Assembly: GCF_001026905.1 (NCBI RefSeq)
Contig: NZ_LAQL01000002.1
Location: forward strand, 248,001 to 312,000
Length of the DNA stretch: 64,000 bases
Direction of reading: 5' to 3'
Source of the DNA: Kiloniella spongiae
GTDB lineage: Bacteria; Pseudomonadota; Alphaproteobacteria; Kiloniellales; Kiloniellaceae
Position numbers and translations under genes: made by a program. Shown here in pieces: positions 27,282-36,845 of this stretch (positions are counted from its first letter, which is position 1; each line of letters begins with the position of its first letter). The notes beneath the pieces are model-generated. The model was given only the letters and a program-made list of their open reading frames with translations, was not told the DNA's origin and made no database searches.

Positions 27282-28580
27282 ATGACGACACTACGCACAA
27301 AAATTGCCATGGGTTTATATGCCTCTGTTGCGACGATCATGACACCGCTCGTCAAATACCATCTAACAAAACGTATAAAGCGCGGCAAAGAGCATCCTTC
27401 CCGGTTCACAGAAAAGCTCGGGCATACTTCACAAGTAAGACCCAAGGGCAAGCTAGTGTGGATACACGGTGCATCTGTCGGCGAATCTCTTTCAATACTC
27501 CCTCTACTTGAAACTTTTCACGTCCTTCAACCTGATTTAAAGTTTCTGGTCACGACAGGTACGGCAACGTCAGCGCGATTGATGGAAGAGCGGCTACCTG
27601 ATTACGCTATCCATCAGTTTGTACCAGTTGATCTACCTCTGGCCATTGGCAATTTTCTAAAAAGCTGGCGCCCAGATATCGCTTTGATTATTGAATCCGA
27701 GCTATGGCCCAATATGATTTTTCAGACAAAAGCCAAAGGCATTCCTCTTGTACTCCTCAACGGACGTATGTCGCAAAAATCCGCAAAGTCTTGGGCGAGA
27801 GCATCATTTTTCATCCAGGACCTACTCAAACAGTTCGACCTGATTCTCGCCCAATCCTCTACGGATGCACGACGTTTTACAGAATTAGGAGCACCACACG
27901 TCAAGAAACAGAGCAACCTTAAGTTTGCTGCGTCTCCCCTAGCTTATAAGCAAGATGATCTCGAAGAGCTTGTTACACGCATCGGAACACGGCCAGTCTG
28001 GTTTGCTAGTTCCACGCATAGGGGCGAAGAAGTTTTTTTGGCAGAAACGCACGAAAAATTAAGAGAAAAAATTCCTGATCTCCTGTGTATAATCGCCCCA
28101 AGACACCCGGAACGGGGGGCTGAAATCTTCAATGAATTTCAGGGAAAAAACCTTCCTCTTAACCTCAGAAGTGAAGGTAATCCCATTACAGAAGATACCT
28201 CCATCTATCTCGCGGATACATTAGGGGAACTCGGGCTTTTTTATGCGCTCTCACCTGTCGTCATTATCGGGGGTTCACTATTACGCAAAGGGGGGCAAAA
28301 CCTTCTTGAACCAGCTAGACAAAATTGCGCCATTATCTGTGGGCCTGATATGCAGAATTTTGAAGAGATTTGTAATGAAATGGTCGAGAATAACGCGATT
28401 ATAAAACTCTCCCAGACAGAGAATATTACGGCACAAATGGAAGAGCTTTTACTCAATAAATCACATCAACAAAAATTAGCACAAAAAGCAGCCGCTTATG
28501 TAAAAGACCGTGGGCAAGAAATTAACGATGTGGCTAACGAGATATTGCAAAAGCTTCCTGCAGAACCAATAACAGAATAA
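27282..28580 (+). CDS. waaA: 3-deoxy-D-manno-octulosonic acid transferase
   Basis: 432 aa. Family features: an N-terminal membrane anchor, VWIHGASVGESLSILPLL, ATSARLMEERLP with VPVDLP, IIESELWPNMI, LLNGRMSQKSAKSW, FASSTHRGEEVF, and GGSLLRKGGQNLLEPA. WaaA (KdtA) transfers Kdo from CMP-Kdo to the lipid A precursor at the inner membrane. All motifs are intact. Same strand as the GT4 gene and probably co-transcribed with it. Confidence 0.95.
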   Translation: MTTLRTKIAMGLYASVATIMTPLVKYHLTKRIKRGKEHPSRFTEKLGHTSQVRPKGKLVWIHGASVGESLSILPLLETFHVLQPDLKFLVTTGTATSARLMEERLPDYAIHQFVPVDLPLAIGNFLKSWRPDIALIIESELWPNMIFQTKAKGIPLVLLNGRMSQKSAKSWARASFFIQDLLKQFDLILAQSSTDARRFTELGAPHVKKQSNLKFAASPLAYKQDDLEELVTRIGTRPVWFASSTHRGEEVFLAETHEKLREKIPDLLCIIAPRHPERGAEIFNEFQGKNLPLNLRSEGNPITEDTSIYLADTLGELGLFYALSPVVIIGGSLLRKGGQNLLEPARQNCAIICGPDMQNFEEICNEMVENNAIIKLSQTENITAQMEELLLNKSHQQKLAQKAAAYVKDRGQEINDVANEILQKLPAEPITE

Positions 28581-28589
28581 ATAACGGCC

Positions 28590-29501
28590 TTAAGCAATTC
28601 GATCCAATTTATGTGACAGATCCACCAACTCTTCCAATGTCGGTGGCGTCATATATCTTTCCAAAATCAGTAACTCTGTTACAGGATCTTTTTGCTTCAT
28701 CGTATTTACGGCCCGCCTACTCATCAAAACAGCAGAACAGCCTGCTTCCTTTGCAAAGCGAAACGTATTTGGATTGATATCTTTTGTGCCACCAAAAGGA
28801 ACTGCAAACGAAGATGTTCGCCTATATTCTCTACTGTTCAACCAAGCTTGACCGGATACAATCTCTTTCCGTTGCTGATCTGGCGTTAAAGAAGATAGAA
28901 CATAATGAGACGCACTATGGTTCCCATAACTCACCAAGGGATTATCAATTAAATCGTCTTCGGTCGCGATAACTTTAGTAAGAGCGTCTAACTCATCCTC
29001 AAGGTTGTTCTCCACAAGAAAAGTATCCAACGCCTGATCAACAAACTGGCTATTTAACTCAACTTTTTTACTGTCTTTATAAAACCGTTCGGTCTTTATG
29101 CTCTGAATCCATTTTTCATGCTCAAAATATTTCAGGAAAGCCTTTTCGAGCTTTTTCGATAGAATAAGTCGTACTTTATCTCGCCAGAAAATGGCTCCAT
29201 CAATGAGGTTACTGTTAAGGAATATCGTAGATGGCAATTTTTCTTCGATTAACCAAGGTATTGCATTGGTGAATAGATCTGCATAAGCATCATCAAAGGT
29301 AATCGTTGCGAGGCCTCGCTTGTCCGGCACAGCAATAAAATCATTCAAAGAAACGACTTCAAACTGCCCCCGTAACCACCTTATCTGTTCCCGAAAATCA
29401 ACCGGGCTGACGTTATGTAACCGGCTTTCCAAGCCTGTTGGAATGCTTTCAAAAACACCATGATATAATAGGATGTGGCCACCCAGATATTCAGCCGACA
29501 T
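28590..29501 (-). CDS. Polysaccharide deacetylase family protein
   Basis: 303 aa. NodB-fold marks: HILLYHGVF, ATITFDDAYADLF with the catalytic/metal Asp pair, and YGNHSASHYVLSSL with the HxxxH metal site, then SSFAVPFGG. It removes acetyl groups from a cell-surface or lipid-linked amino sugar. No signal peptide is seen, so it may act on the cytosolic side. It converges with waaA with 9 bases between them. Confidence 0.88.
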   Translation of the reverse strand: MSAEYLGGHILLYHGVFESIPTGLESRLHNVSPVDFREQIRWLRGQFEVVSLNDFIAVPDKRGLATITFDDAYADLFTNAIPWLIEEKLPSTIFLNSNLIDGAIFWRDKVRLILSKKLEKAFLKYFEHEKWIQSIKTERFYKDSKKVELNSQFVDQALDTFLVENNLEDELDALTKVIATEDDLIDNPLVSYGNHSASHYVLSSLTPDQQRKEIVSGQAWLNSREYRRTSSFAVPFGGTKDINPNTFRFAKEAGCSAVLMSRRAVNTMKQKDPVTELLILERYMTPPTLEELVDLSHKLDRIA

Positions 29502-29574
29502 TTATTTTTCCCAGTATAGCCATTTCTCAAATGCCATTATTGTGCAGACATCAGCCATAAAAAAAACTGGTGCC

Positions 29575-30027
29575 TCATTCTTTATAGGCAATGACTTCCA
29601 CACGACGGTCTTCATCTGCTTTTTCTCCAGACCCCCAAAGAGAAAAGCTTCCATAGGCTTCACCACGGAAAACAGTCTCAATTCTCTTTTTGGCAATACC
29701 TTTTTTAATAAGGTAATTCTTGGCACTTTGTGCCCGCTTAAGAGACAGTTTTTTATTTGCGTCAGGATCGCCTTGTTTATCAGCTTGGCCAATAGCACAG
29801 ATTTTAAGCGAAGGATGGCCATCAATAACGTTAAAAAGGTCGTCTATTTTCTTTTGCGCTTTCTTAGAAAGACTGGATTGTCCAACTTCAAAATAAATCA
29901 CTTTGGTCACAAGAGGGCTTTGATCAACAGGCACAGAACAATCAACCGGGCTGGACACTGCAGATGAAATACTGCCCCCCAGCACAAAGACCCCGGAAAC
30001 AAAATATTTAACAAGAAACCTAACCAT
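29575..30027 (-). CDS. OmpA-family periplasmic/outer-membrane protein
   Basis: 150 aa from the ATG at 30027, with the GGGGGG ribosome site just upstream lying inside the longer frame. Signal peptide, then an OmpA C-terminal domain: VIYFEVGQSSLSKKA, ICAIGQADKQGD, SLKRAQSAKNYLIKKGI, RIETVFRGEA and EDRRVEV. Such domains bind peptidoglycan. No beta barrel is present; it is a small peptidoglycan-associated protein. Confidence 0.85.
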   Translation of the reverse strand: MVRFLVKYFVSGVFVLGGSISSAVSSPVDCSVPVDQSPLVTKVIYFEVGQSSLSKKAQKKIDDLFNVIDGHPSLKICAIGQADKQGDPDANKKLSLKRAQSAKNYLIKKGIAKKRIETVFRGEAYGSFSLWGSGEKADEDRRVEVIAYKE

Positions 30028-30093
30028 GACAAGTCCCCCCTTCAAATGTGATTTCTGTAACCAGTTTAACTTACTGACGGCAGGAAGACCACC

Positions 30094-31092
30094 TCAAGCA
30101 ACTTCGCGCGCTTGCCCTGCGTCCAGGAACTCTTCATAGGCTTGTCGAATTACACTTTCATCAGAACCGGGCTTAAAGGCATTTTGGCTCAAACTTCTTC
30201 TCCAAGCACGGGCACCCGGCAGACCGTTAAAAAGACCAAGTACATGACGTGTTATTGACTTTACAGGCACGCCTTCGGCAACTCTTTCTGCAGCATAGAT
30301 ACAGAGTTGATCAACAACCTCACTACGATCTTTGATCTTCGTTTCCCCATAAAACCTCTGATCAACCTCTGCTAGGATATACGGGTTTTGGTAAGCTTCA
30401 CGGCCAATCATCACGCCATCCACATTTGCGAGATGGCCTTCAACTTGCTCAAGCGTTTGCACACCACCATTGAGGATGATTTCCAGATCTGGAAAATCCT
30501 GTTTAACACGATACACGACATCGTATTTCAACGGAGGGATCTCTCGGTTCTGTTTCGGGCTCAAGCCCTCTAGCCAAGCTTTACGGGCGTGAACAATCAG
30601 CGTTTGGCAACCTGCATCTTTCACCTTTGTCACAAGCTCGTGCAAAAATTCATAAGAGTCTTGTTCGTCAATTCCGATGCGTGTCTTGACTGTCGTTGCA
30701 AGTCCAGATTGAGCCATTGCAGACACACATTCTGCAACCAAATCAGGCTCAGCCATTAAACAGGCCCCAAACCGCCCCTTTTGAACCCGATCACTGGGAC
30801 ATCCAACATTAAGATTAACTTCGTCATATCCAAAAGCCGCAGCCTTAGCCGCGCACGTTTTGATCGCCTCTGGATCACTTCCCCCAAGTTGTAATGCGAT
30901 CGGATGCTCTTGCTTATCAAACTTCAAAAATCGCTCAGGGTCTCTACCATGAAGCAATGCGCCTGTTGTTATCATTTCTGTGTAGAGAACCGTATGCTGC
31001 GAAATCATCCGCAAAAAAGAGCGTTCATGCCGATCAGTCCAATCAAGCATAGGGGCAACGCATACTTTTCTGTTCAACGCTTTATTTCCCAT
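30094..31092 (-). CDS. dusA: tRNA-dihydrouridine(20/20a) synthase
   Basis: 332 aa from the ATG at 31092 (a TTG lies one codon upstream). FMN TIM-barrel with VAPMLDWTDRHERSFLR, QLGGSDPEA, NLNVGCPSDRVQKG, catalytic-type Cys in GRFGACLMAEP, IVHARKAWLEGLSPKQNR (DusA-specific), NGGVQT and GVMIGREAYQNP. It reduces uridines 20/20a in the D loop of tRNA. Confidence 0.96.
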   Translation of the reverse strand: MGNKALNRKVCVAPMLDWTDRHERSFLRMISQHTVLYTEMITTGALLHGRDPERFLKFDKQEHPIALQLGGSDPEAIKTCAAKAAAFGYDEVNLNVGCPSDRVQKGRFGACLMAEPDLVAECVSAMAQSGLATTVKTRIGIDEQDSYEFLHELVTKVKDAGCQTLIVHARKAWLEGLSPKQNREIPPLKYDVVYRVKQDFPDLEIILNGGVQTLEQVEGHLANVDGVMIGREAYQNPYILAEVDQRFYGETKIKDRSEVVDQLCIYAAERVAEGVPVKSITRHVLGLFNGLPGARAWRRSLSQNAFKPGSDESVIRQAYEEFLDAGQAREVA

Positions 31093-31095
31093 CAA

Positions 31096-31565
31096 ACTAC
31101 CCAGTGTTGGCCTCGTAAACCAGTGTTACCTAGAAAAGGGGTAACCTTCGTTAACCCTACAACACAATATTCAATATATTTAAAGATACAGGCCTTTTAA
31201 CAGCAATAACACAAACATCAAATGATTGATGCTTCAGAGGCTATATCGACAAGTCGGCATTAACACCCTCACCTTCAAACAATCTATAAAGTCACATTTT
31301 CAAACAAATAACTCGCCACACACATCGCTCAAGCCAGACCACTCAGCACCACAAAAGTCGTTTTTAAAACAATCCAATCCTCCATATTTGACAAATTAAG
31401 ATCAAATAAACCACACACAATACTAAATAACCACTATTATCCCACTTTAAACTTGTTCAAACCGATAATCCATTTTATGATCGGCACCATAAGTCAAAAA
31501 TGACACAAACACCTTATTAACTCTGCGTTCTAAACCACGCACAGAATTGAAAGAGGAAGCCCGCA
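31096..31565. other. AT-rich intergenic region between divergent genes
   Basis: About 470 bases upstream of both dusA (-) and the HAD gene (+). TTGACA occurs near 31389 but no good -10 follows. No gene, repeat or RNA was recognised. Confidence 0.4.
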
Positions 31566-32324
31566 ATGATCAAGGCCATCACCTTTGACCTATGGGATAC
31601 AATCGTTGATGACGATTCAGACGAACCTAAACGTGTTGCTCAGGGATTGAGAAGCAAAAGAGAAGAACGTCGCCATATTGTCTGGACAGCTCTGAACGAA
31701 ATCGCACCCATTGATATGGAAACAGTCACTCTTGCATACGATGTCGCCGATGCCTCTTTCAATATTGTCTGGAAAGAACTCTTTATAAACTGGACCGTTG
31801 AACAGCGCATTCGTGCTATTCTCAACGGCCTGGATCGCAGCCTTCCAAAAGACCTTTTTGATCGCGTAGTCAAAGAGACTGGCGATATGGAAGTAAACAT
31901 CCCTCCCAATGCAATTGATGGTGTCAAAGCAGCTCTGGCTGATCTTTCAAGCCGCTATAAACTTTGCATTGTTTCAGATGCGATTGTTACACCAGGAACA
32001 GGTCTTCGCCAAATTCTTGAAGATTACGACCTAAAACAATACTTCAGTGGCTTTGCTTTTTCTGACGAAGTCGGACACTCAAAACCCCATCGCAGTATGT
32101 TTGATGCAGCAGCAAAACAGCTTGGTGTTCAGGTTGAAGAAATGTTGCATATCGGGGATCGAGACCACAACGACATCAAAGGTCCGCATGCATTGGGTAT
32201 GAAAGCCATACTTTTTACCGCAACACGCGATGCGGACCAAGGGCACACGACAGCTGATGCGATTGTTAACAGCTATGCAGATTTACCTGCTGCAATTGAT
32301 GCCCTCGCAGATATCAGTAAATAA
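31566..32324 (+). CDS. HAD family hydrolase
   Basis: 252 aa with AGAGGAAG ribosome site. Motif I FDLWDT (Asp8, Asp10/11 region), motif II VSDA, motif III Lys in GHSKPHRSMF, and motif IV IGDRDHNDIKG. A helical cap lies between motifs I and II. It is a phosphatase or dehalogenase-like enzyme of unknown substrate. It is followed by an amidotransferase and an HD protein on the same strand, suggesting a small metabolic cluster. Confidence 0.88.
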   Translation: MIKAITFDLWDTIVDDDSDEPKRVAQGLRSKREERRHIVWTALNEIAPIDMETVTLAYDVADASFNIVWKELFINWTVEQRIRAILNGLDRSLPKDLFDRVVKETGDMEVNIPPNAIDGVKAALADLSSRYKLCIVSDAIVTPGTGLRQILEDYDLKQYFSGFAFSDEVGHSKPHRSMFDAAAKQLGVQVEEMLHIGDRDHNDIKGPHALGMKAILFTATRDADQGHTTADAIVNSYADLPAAIDALADISK

Positions 32325-32354
32325 CACTTAGAGTCCAAACCGGAGAAAGACGAC

Positions 32355-33218
32355 ATGTCTCAAAACCCACGTTTCCTCGTTGTCGATGGCTATGCCAAAG
32401 AAGGACGAGACGGCCTGAAAGAAGGCGGAGCCTCTACTGCAGGCGACCTTTATGTCAAGATGCTGGAAACACAAAGCCCAGGCGCCAAATGTGATATAGT
32501 TTACCCCGCAGATCCGGGGGCCAGCCTTCCCTTTGGCGCTGACCTAGAGCAATATGATGGTATTGCCTGGACAGGATCAAGCCTGACCGTTCACTCTGAT
32601 GATCCAAAAGTTGTCCCTCAGATCGAATTTGCCAAAGCCGCTTATGAGGCGCAAGTGCCAAGTTTTGGTAGCTGCTGGGCGGCACAAATCTCTGTCGTTG
32701 CCGCCGGCGGTGCCTGCGCGGTTAACCCTAAAGACAGAGAAATGGGCTTTGCTCGCAAAATCTCCCTGACACCTGAAGGTCGTGCCCATCCCCTGTTCGA
32801 AGGTAAAAAGTCAGTCTTTGATGCCTTTATCAGTCACGATGATGAAATCACTCATCTTCCCCCCAATGGACAAGTATTGGCTTCTAACGACTGGACATCA
32901 GTTCAGGCCGTATCCGTAACCCACAAGGGCGGTGTATTCTGGTCCGTACAATACCACCCGGAATATGATCTCCACGAAATGGCCAGGCTTTGTTATTGCC
33001 GCAAACAAAAGCTTGTGGACAAAGGGTTCTTTACAAACATCGACGATGCTCAAAAATTTGTGGACATGCTCGAAGCACTTCATCAAGATCCAAGCAGAAA
33101 AGATCTGTGGTGGTTACTTGGTATTGATCATGACATCATGAACGCCGACATTCGTCAGGCAGAAGTTAAGAACTGGATTGAACGCCTCGTCATTCCAACG
33201 ATGGCCCGCAGACGCTAA
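32355..33218 (+). CDS. Class I glutamine amidotransferase-like protein
   Basis: 287 aa. GATase1 fold with YDGIAWTGSSLTV, the nucleophile elbow FGSCWAAQI (Cys present, although the usual GxCxGxQ is GSCWAAQ), and QYHPEYDL with the catalytic His and Glu. The C-terminal ~60 residues are an extra helical tail. No synthase partner domain is attached. It starts 30 bases after the HAD gene. Confidence 0.85.
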   Translation: MSQNPRFLVVDGYAKEGRDGLKEGGASTAGDLYVKMLETQSPGAKCDIVYPADPGASLPFGADLEQYDGIAWTGSSLTVHSDDPKVVPQIEFAKAAYEAQVPSFGSCWAAQISVVAAGGACAVNPKDREMGFARKISLTPEGRAHPLFEGKKSVFDAFISHDDEITHLPPNGQVLASNDWTSVQAVSVTHKGGVFWSVQYHPEYDLHEMARLCYCRKQKLVDKGFFTNIDDAQKFVDMLEALHQDPSRKDLWWLLGIDHDIMNADIRQAEVKNWIERLVIPTMARRR

Positions 33219-33238
33219 CCCGCTGCAGACGATTTACA

Positions 33239-33279
33239 AAATCAGGTCTGTGGCTCGCACTGAGAAACAGACCTGATTT
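33239..33279 (+). promoter_or_regulatory. 13-bp perfect hairpin ending at the HD-gene start codon
   Basis: AAATCAGGTCTGT (33239-33251) pairs perfectly with ACAGACCTGATTT (33267-33279) around a 15-base loop. The next base is the A of the ATG at 33280 and no Shine-Dalgarno is visible. It could terminate transcription from the amidotransferase gene (weak TTT tail) or mask translation of the HD gene. Confidence 0.6.
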
Positions 33280-33882
33280 ATGAGCACACCCAAAAAAGAG
33301 AAATTTGCACCCGCCCCTCGTGCATGGCAGCGTATGCTAAGCGGGCGACGGCTGGACCTTCTCGATCCTTCACCTCTCGACATTGAAATAGAAGATATCG
33401 CGCTCGGTCTTTCACGCGAAGTCCGCTGGAACGGACAAACGATTGGCGAATGGGGCTACACCATTGCCGAACACTCTCTATTAGTGGAAGAAATTGTTGG
33501 TCTGCTGAAGCCTGATTCAAAAATAGAAATCCGTCTGGCCGCCCTGCTTCATGATGCCCCCGAATATGTTATCGGCGACTTGATAACTCCCTTTAAATAC
33601 GCGATTGGCAGTGGGTACAAGTATCTAGAAAACAGATTGATGCAGGCCATCCATGTTCGCTTTGGTCTCCCCGCCAATTTACCAGACACAACCAACAAAC
33701 TCATAAAACGTGCAGATCGTATGGCCGCTTACCTTGAAGCCACCCAACTAGCCGGTTTCAGCGACAAGGAAGCCAGCAAGATATTTGGCAAACCGCGATC
33801 AATGCCGAATATCCGCATCACAGGCATATCCCCACAAGAGGCAAAAAAGAATTTTCTAAAGCGCTTTGAAGAACTTAGCTAA
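33280..33882 (+). CDS. HD-domain phosphohydrolase (YfbR-like)
   Basis: 200 aa. RAWQRMLSGRRLDLLDP is a stretch shared by alphaproteobacterial members. The HD site is visible: His in IAEHSLLVEE, His-Asp in LLHDAPEYVIGD and the later Asp in IKRADRMAA. Relatives are 5'-deoxynucleotidases that dephosphorylate dNMPs. The start has no ribosome site and lies at the foot of a 13-bp hairpin. Met19 (33334) is an alternative start but would lose the conserved segment. Confidence 0.85.
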   Translation: MSTPKKEKFAPAPRAWQRMLSGRRLDLLDPSPLDIEIEDIALGLSREVRWNGQTIGEWGYTIAEHSLLVEEIVGLLKPDSKIEIRLAALLHDAPEYVIGDLITPFKYAIGSGYKYLENRLMQAIHVRFGLPANLPDTTNKLIKRADRMAAYLEATQLAGFSDKEASKIFGKPRSMPNIRITGISPQEAKKNFLKRFEELS

Positions 33883-33883
33883 G

Positions 33884-35233
33884 TCAGCGACGCACGAGAA
33901 ATGGCTGCACTAATTTCCAGATTGAACACGCCGTCAAAACAATCGCGATAGCGTAAATCATAACCAGCGGAACATTATACCGGGGAATACTGACAGAAAC
34001 GAATGCATTAAACCCGACCATAAAGAAAAACGGGAATGCAAAAAACATCACAGGTGCAGTACCAGCAATTTTTTTCAACTGTATAAACCCCGGGATCAGG
34101 GCAAGAACACCAATCAACCCGAAATACTTTGCCACCCACATTCCACGAAGAGACAATGACAAAGTCACCATGATATGTTTCACAATATCCGGTAAAATAT
34201 AACCGTTAAGCAAAAGACTGATACGTTCTTTCTCGGTCGCAGCCTGCTCATAAATTTCAGCTCTCATAACAGAATTACCATATTTATAATACCCTTCCGG
34301 ATAGCCAAAATCGAGCTTCTGATAGAGTTCTGCCGGGAAAAGGCTTTTACTTAGTGAATCACCAAAATCCGGCAACCAATAGATAAAGCTGACAGCATAC
34401 TCCGTCCAACTCATCATATTATAAGCAACTCGTTCCGAAAGAATATAAGGGCCATAGCCTGCACTTACCCCGAAAACACCGTGGTATGAATAATTTCGAA
34501 ACATCCAGGGAATAACAAACAAGATAAAGGGAAGTAGAAAAACACCTGTCTTAAATAAGATTTCCTTTGCCCCCTCTTTTTTAACAAAAAGCCAGTAACA
34601 AGGAATGCCTAGGATCAGAAAATACACCAAATACAAAAAAGATGGTCGAGTCAAAACAGCAATGCATAACCCAAGCCCCATCAATCCAAAGACAATAAAA
34701 TGGTCTTTGACTTTAAGGGCATAGGCCAAACACGTTATAAAACTGATGAAGCCGAAAAAAGCCCATGTTTCTGTAATTAACCAAGTTGTGTATTCTGACA
34801 TGCGACCAGCGATAAGAACCAGAATCATCACTGATAGAGATAGCCAAAACCGTTTTGTCAAAAAAAGAGCGGCGAGGTAGCAAAAATAAGTCTCCAGGGC
34901 AATCAATACAGTCTGAACAGTATAAACAGAAGCCAACCCAGAAACATCACACCCACCTTCGCGAGCAGCATAACATTGAATAGCCTGCTCTACTCCGGGG
35001 TCAATCGACATCATAAAGCTAAGAAAACCAGGATATAACGGTGCTACAATTATACCATTACTCGTTTCAGCAAGAGGAAGGAATGCAAAATTTATGGCCC
35101 GATCTACATACCCCAGAGCGTCGGCAACAGGTTCCTGATATCCAATTTTCATTGCCTGAACAAAAGCAATGAGACAACAAAGTATTAAAGGAAGTAAATA
35201 TAAGTTTATTTTTTTTGTCACAAAAATAGCCAC
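33884..35233 (-). CDS. GT-C-type membrane glycosyltransferase-like protein
   Basis: 449 aa with about 10-12 membrane helices. The first extra-membrane loop carries EPVADALGYVDRA, with an Asp where GT-C enzymes hold their catalytic acid. It is probably an undecaprenyl-phosphate-sugar-dependent transferase acting in the periplasm. It follows a GT2 gene by 28 bases and completes a flippase/GT2/GT-C trio. Sequence similarity to a named family is low. Confidence 0.65.
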   Translation of the reverse strand: MAIFVTKKINLYLLPLILCCLIAFVQAMKIGYQEPVADALGYVDRAINFAFLPLAETSNGIIVAPLYPGFLSFMMSIDPGVEQAIQCYAAREGGCDVSGLASVYTVQTVLIALETYFCYLAALFLTKRFWLSLSVMILVLIAGRMSEYTTWLITETWAFFGFISFITCLAYALKVKDHFIVFGLMGLGLCIAVLTRPSFLYLVYFLILGIPCYWLFVKKEGAKEILFKTGVFLLPFILFVIPWMFRNYSYHGVFGVSAGYGPYILSERVAYNMMSWTEYAVSFIYWLPDFGDSLSKSLFPAELYQKLDFGYPEGYYKYGNSVMRAEIYEQAATEKERISLLLNGYILPDIVKHIMVTLSLSLRGMWVAKYFGLIGVLALIPGFIQLKKIAGTAPVMFFAFPFFFMVGFNAFVSVSIPRYNVPLVMIYAIAIVLTACSIWKLVQPFLVRR

Positions 35234-35261
35234 TCAAACAATTTTAACATCTCTGAAAAAT

Positions 35262-36266
35262 TTAATTATCACGATCAATATCAGATCTACGTTTTAACCG
35301 TTTATTCAAAGGTGTCTTTGGTTCATTCGTGATATCAAAATTCAAAGCTGATAACACAAGCTGCAAACCAACTATCATAGGTAAGGCAGCAAGCATAACC
35401 TGCCCCGGAGTTGCCTGTTGTCCTTGAAATGCAGACAAATACCAATGCCAAACCCCAAATATCGCCCCATAACAAATAAGCATTGGCCCTATTATAAATT
35501 CCAATGATGCCAAGCTAAAATCTCTGAGAAAATAGCTATATACTAATCGTTTCACAGAGTTCCGAACATGCCCACCTAGAAATGGTAAAATAACCCTACT
35601 AATTTTCAAATTTGATATTTCATCACCATATTTGGCTTCCATAGGAATATCTAGAACAACTGCTCGTATCAAATTTAAGCGAAATAGCATATCACTTTCA
35701 AAAAAGTAACTAGAGGCAATTTTAGACGTATCCAAAAGCTGAAACACCGAAAGATGAATTGCTAGAAACCCATTTGTTGGATCCATTATTCGCCAGTAGC
35801 CTGATGAAAATTTATTGATGAACCCGAGAATAGCATTCCCGAAAAGACGAACTTTCGGCATGGCGACGAGACTACGGCTATCCCAAAAACGATTACCTTT
35901 TGTATAATCGGCTTCCCCCGTAAGAAGCGGGTCAATAAACCCTGAGATCAAGCTTGGATCCATTTGTCCATCACCATCAATCTTAACGGCAATATCGTGA
36001 CCGGCCTTTAGTGCAGCATCAAAGCCGGTGATCATTGCACCGCCGACACCTCGGTTATCAAAATGCCTTAAAACCGTTATACGATTGTCCTGAATATTCG
36101 CTTCAATAAAGTCACCAGACTTTTCAGGACAAGCATCATCAACACAAATAATCGCATCAACGAAATTTGGAATAGCCTCAAGCACATCTTTAATGTGAGA
36201 TTTAACTTGATAACAAGGGATCACAACAACAATGGATGTCTTTTTATCTTTCACCGCATCTCTCAT
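35262..36266 (-). CDS. GT2 glycosyltransferase (polyprenyl-phosphate type)
   Basis: 334 aa from the ATG giving MRDAVKDKKTS; the longer frame overlaps the upstream gene. GT-A domain with VVVIPCYQV, ICVDDACPE, HFDNRGVGGAMITGFDAAL, KIDGDGQMDP (metal-binding acidic pair) and TKGNRF, followed by two C-terminal membrane helices (~250-315). This matches DPM/GtrB-type enzymes that charge undecaprenyl phosphate with a sugar on the cytosolic side. The upstream SMR-like gene stops 11 bases before it. Confidence 0.88.
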   Translation of the reverse strand: MRDAVKDKKTSIVVVIPCYQVKSHIKDVLEAIPNFVDAIICVDDACPEKSGDFIEANIQDNRITVLRHFDNRGVGGAMITGFDAALKAGHDIAVKIDGDGQMDPSLISGFIDPLLTGEADYTKGNRFWDSRSLVAMPKVRLFGNAILGFINKFSSGYWRIMDPTNGFLAIHLSVFQLLDTSKIASSYFFESDMLFRLNLIRAVVLDIPMEAKYGDEISNLKISRVILPFLGGHVRNSVKRLVYSYFLRDFSLASLEFIIGPMLICYGAIFGVWHWYLSAFQGQQATPGQVMLAALPMIVGLQLVLSALNFDITNEPKTPLNKRLKRRSDIDRDN

Positions 36267-36277
36267 CGTTATGCTAC

Positions 36278-36619
36278 TTAAATTTCTTTCACAGAAATAA
36301 TAACAATCCCTGCAATAATAAATATGGTTCCGACAGCATTCTGCCACCCCAAACTTTCCTTAAAAAGAATAGACGCTGCAACAGGAACAATAACAAATGC
36401 CAAAGCCGTAAACGGGTAAGCAAAGTTTAAGGGAACTGTTTTTAAGATCCACACCCAAACTAACGTTGCTATTCCATACAAAATTATACCTGTAATCAGC
36501 CATGGGTTAAATAAACCGAGAAGTCCTTCATTCCAATTAATATCCAATGATGCTTTTTTAAAAAGAAGCTGGCCAGAAGACATCACTAAGGTGAAAAGAA
36601 ATAAAATAAGAATTTTCAT
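36278..36619 (-). CDS. SMR/EamA-type small flippase
   Basis: 113 aa, four membrane helices, with SSGQLLFKKA in TM1, YGIATLVWVWILKTVPLNFAYPFTALAFV in the centre and IFIIAGIVIISV at the end (segments read separately). It resembles ArnE/ArnF-like members of the drug/metabolite transporter superfamily. With the following GT2 and GT-C genes it probably flips an undecaprenyl-phosphate-linked sugar. Confidence 0.8.
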   Translation of the reverse strand: MKILILFLFTLVMSSGQLLFKKASLDINWNEGLLGLFNPWLITGIILYGIATLVWVWILKTVPLNFAYPFTALAFVIVPVAASILFKESLGWQNAVGTIFIIAGIVIISVKEI

Positions 36620-36845
36620 AAACAGAGTATTTCTCTATATGACAATAAGGACTCAACATAATAATTAGATTACAACAATCTCAATTCTATATATGTTAAA
36701 AGGCGCAATAACAATATGAACTAAACACATATAAGTATATAGAATATAACATACGTTAGCTCTAAAGCCGCTAGACAAATAGAGCTGATTATAGATATTT
36801 TAAACAGATCAACACACACTCACACTTTAAATTAGAGTATCAACT

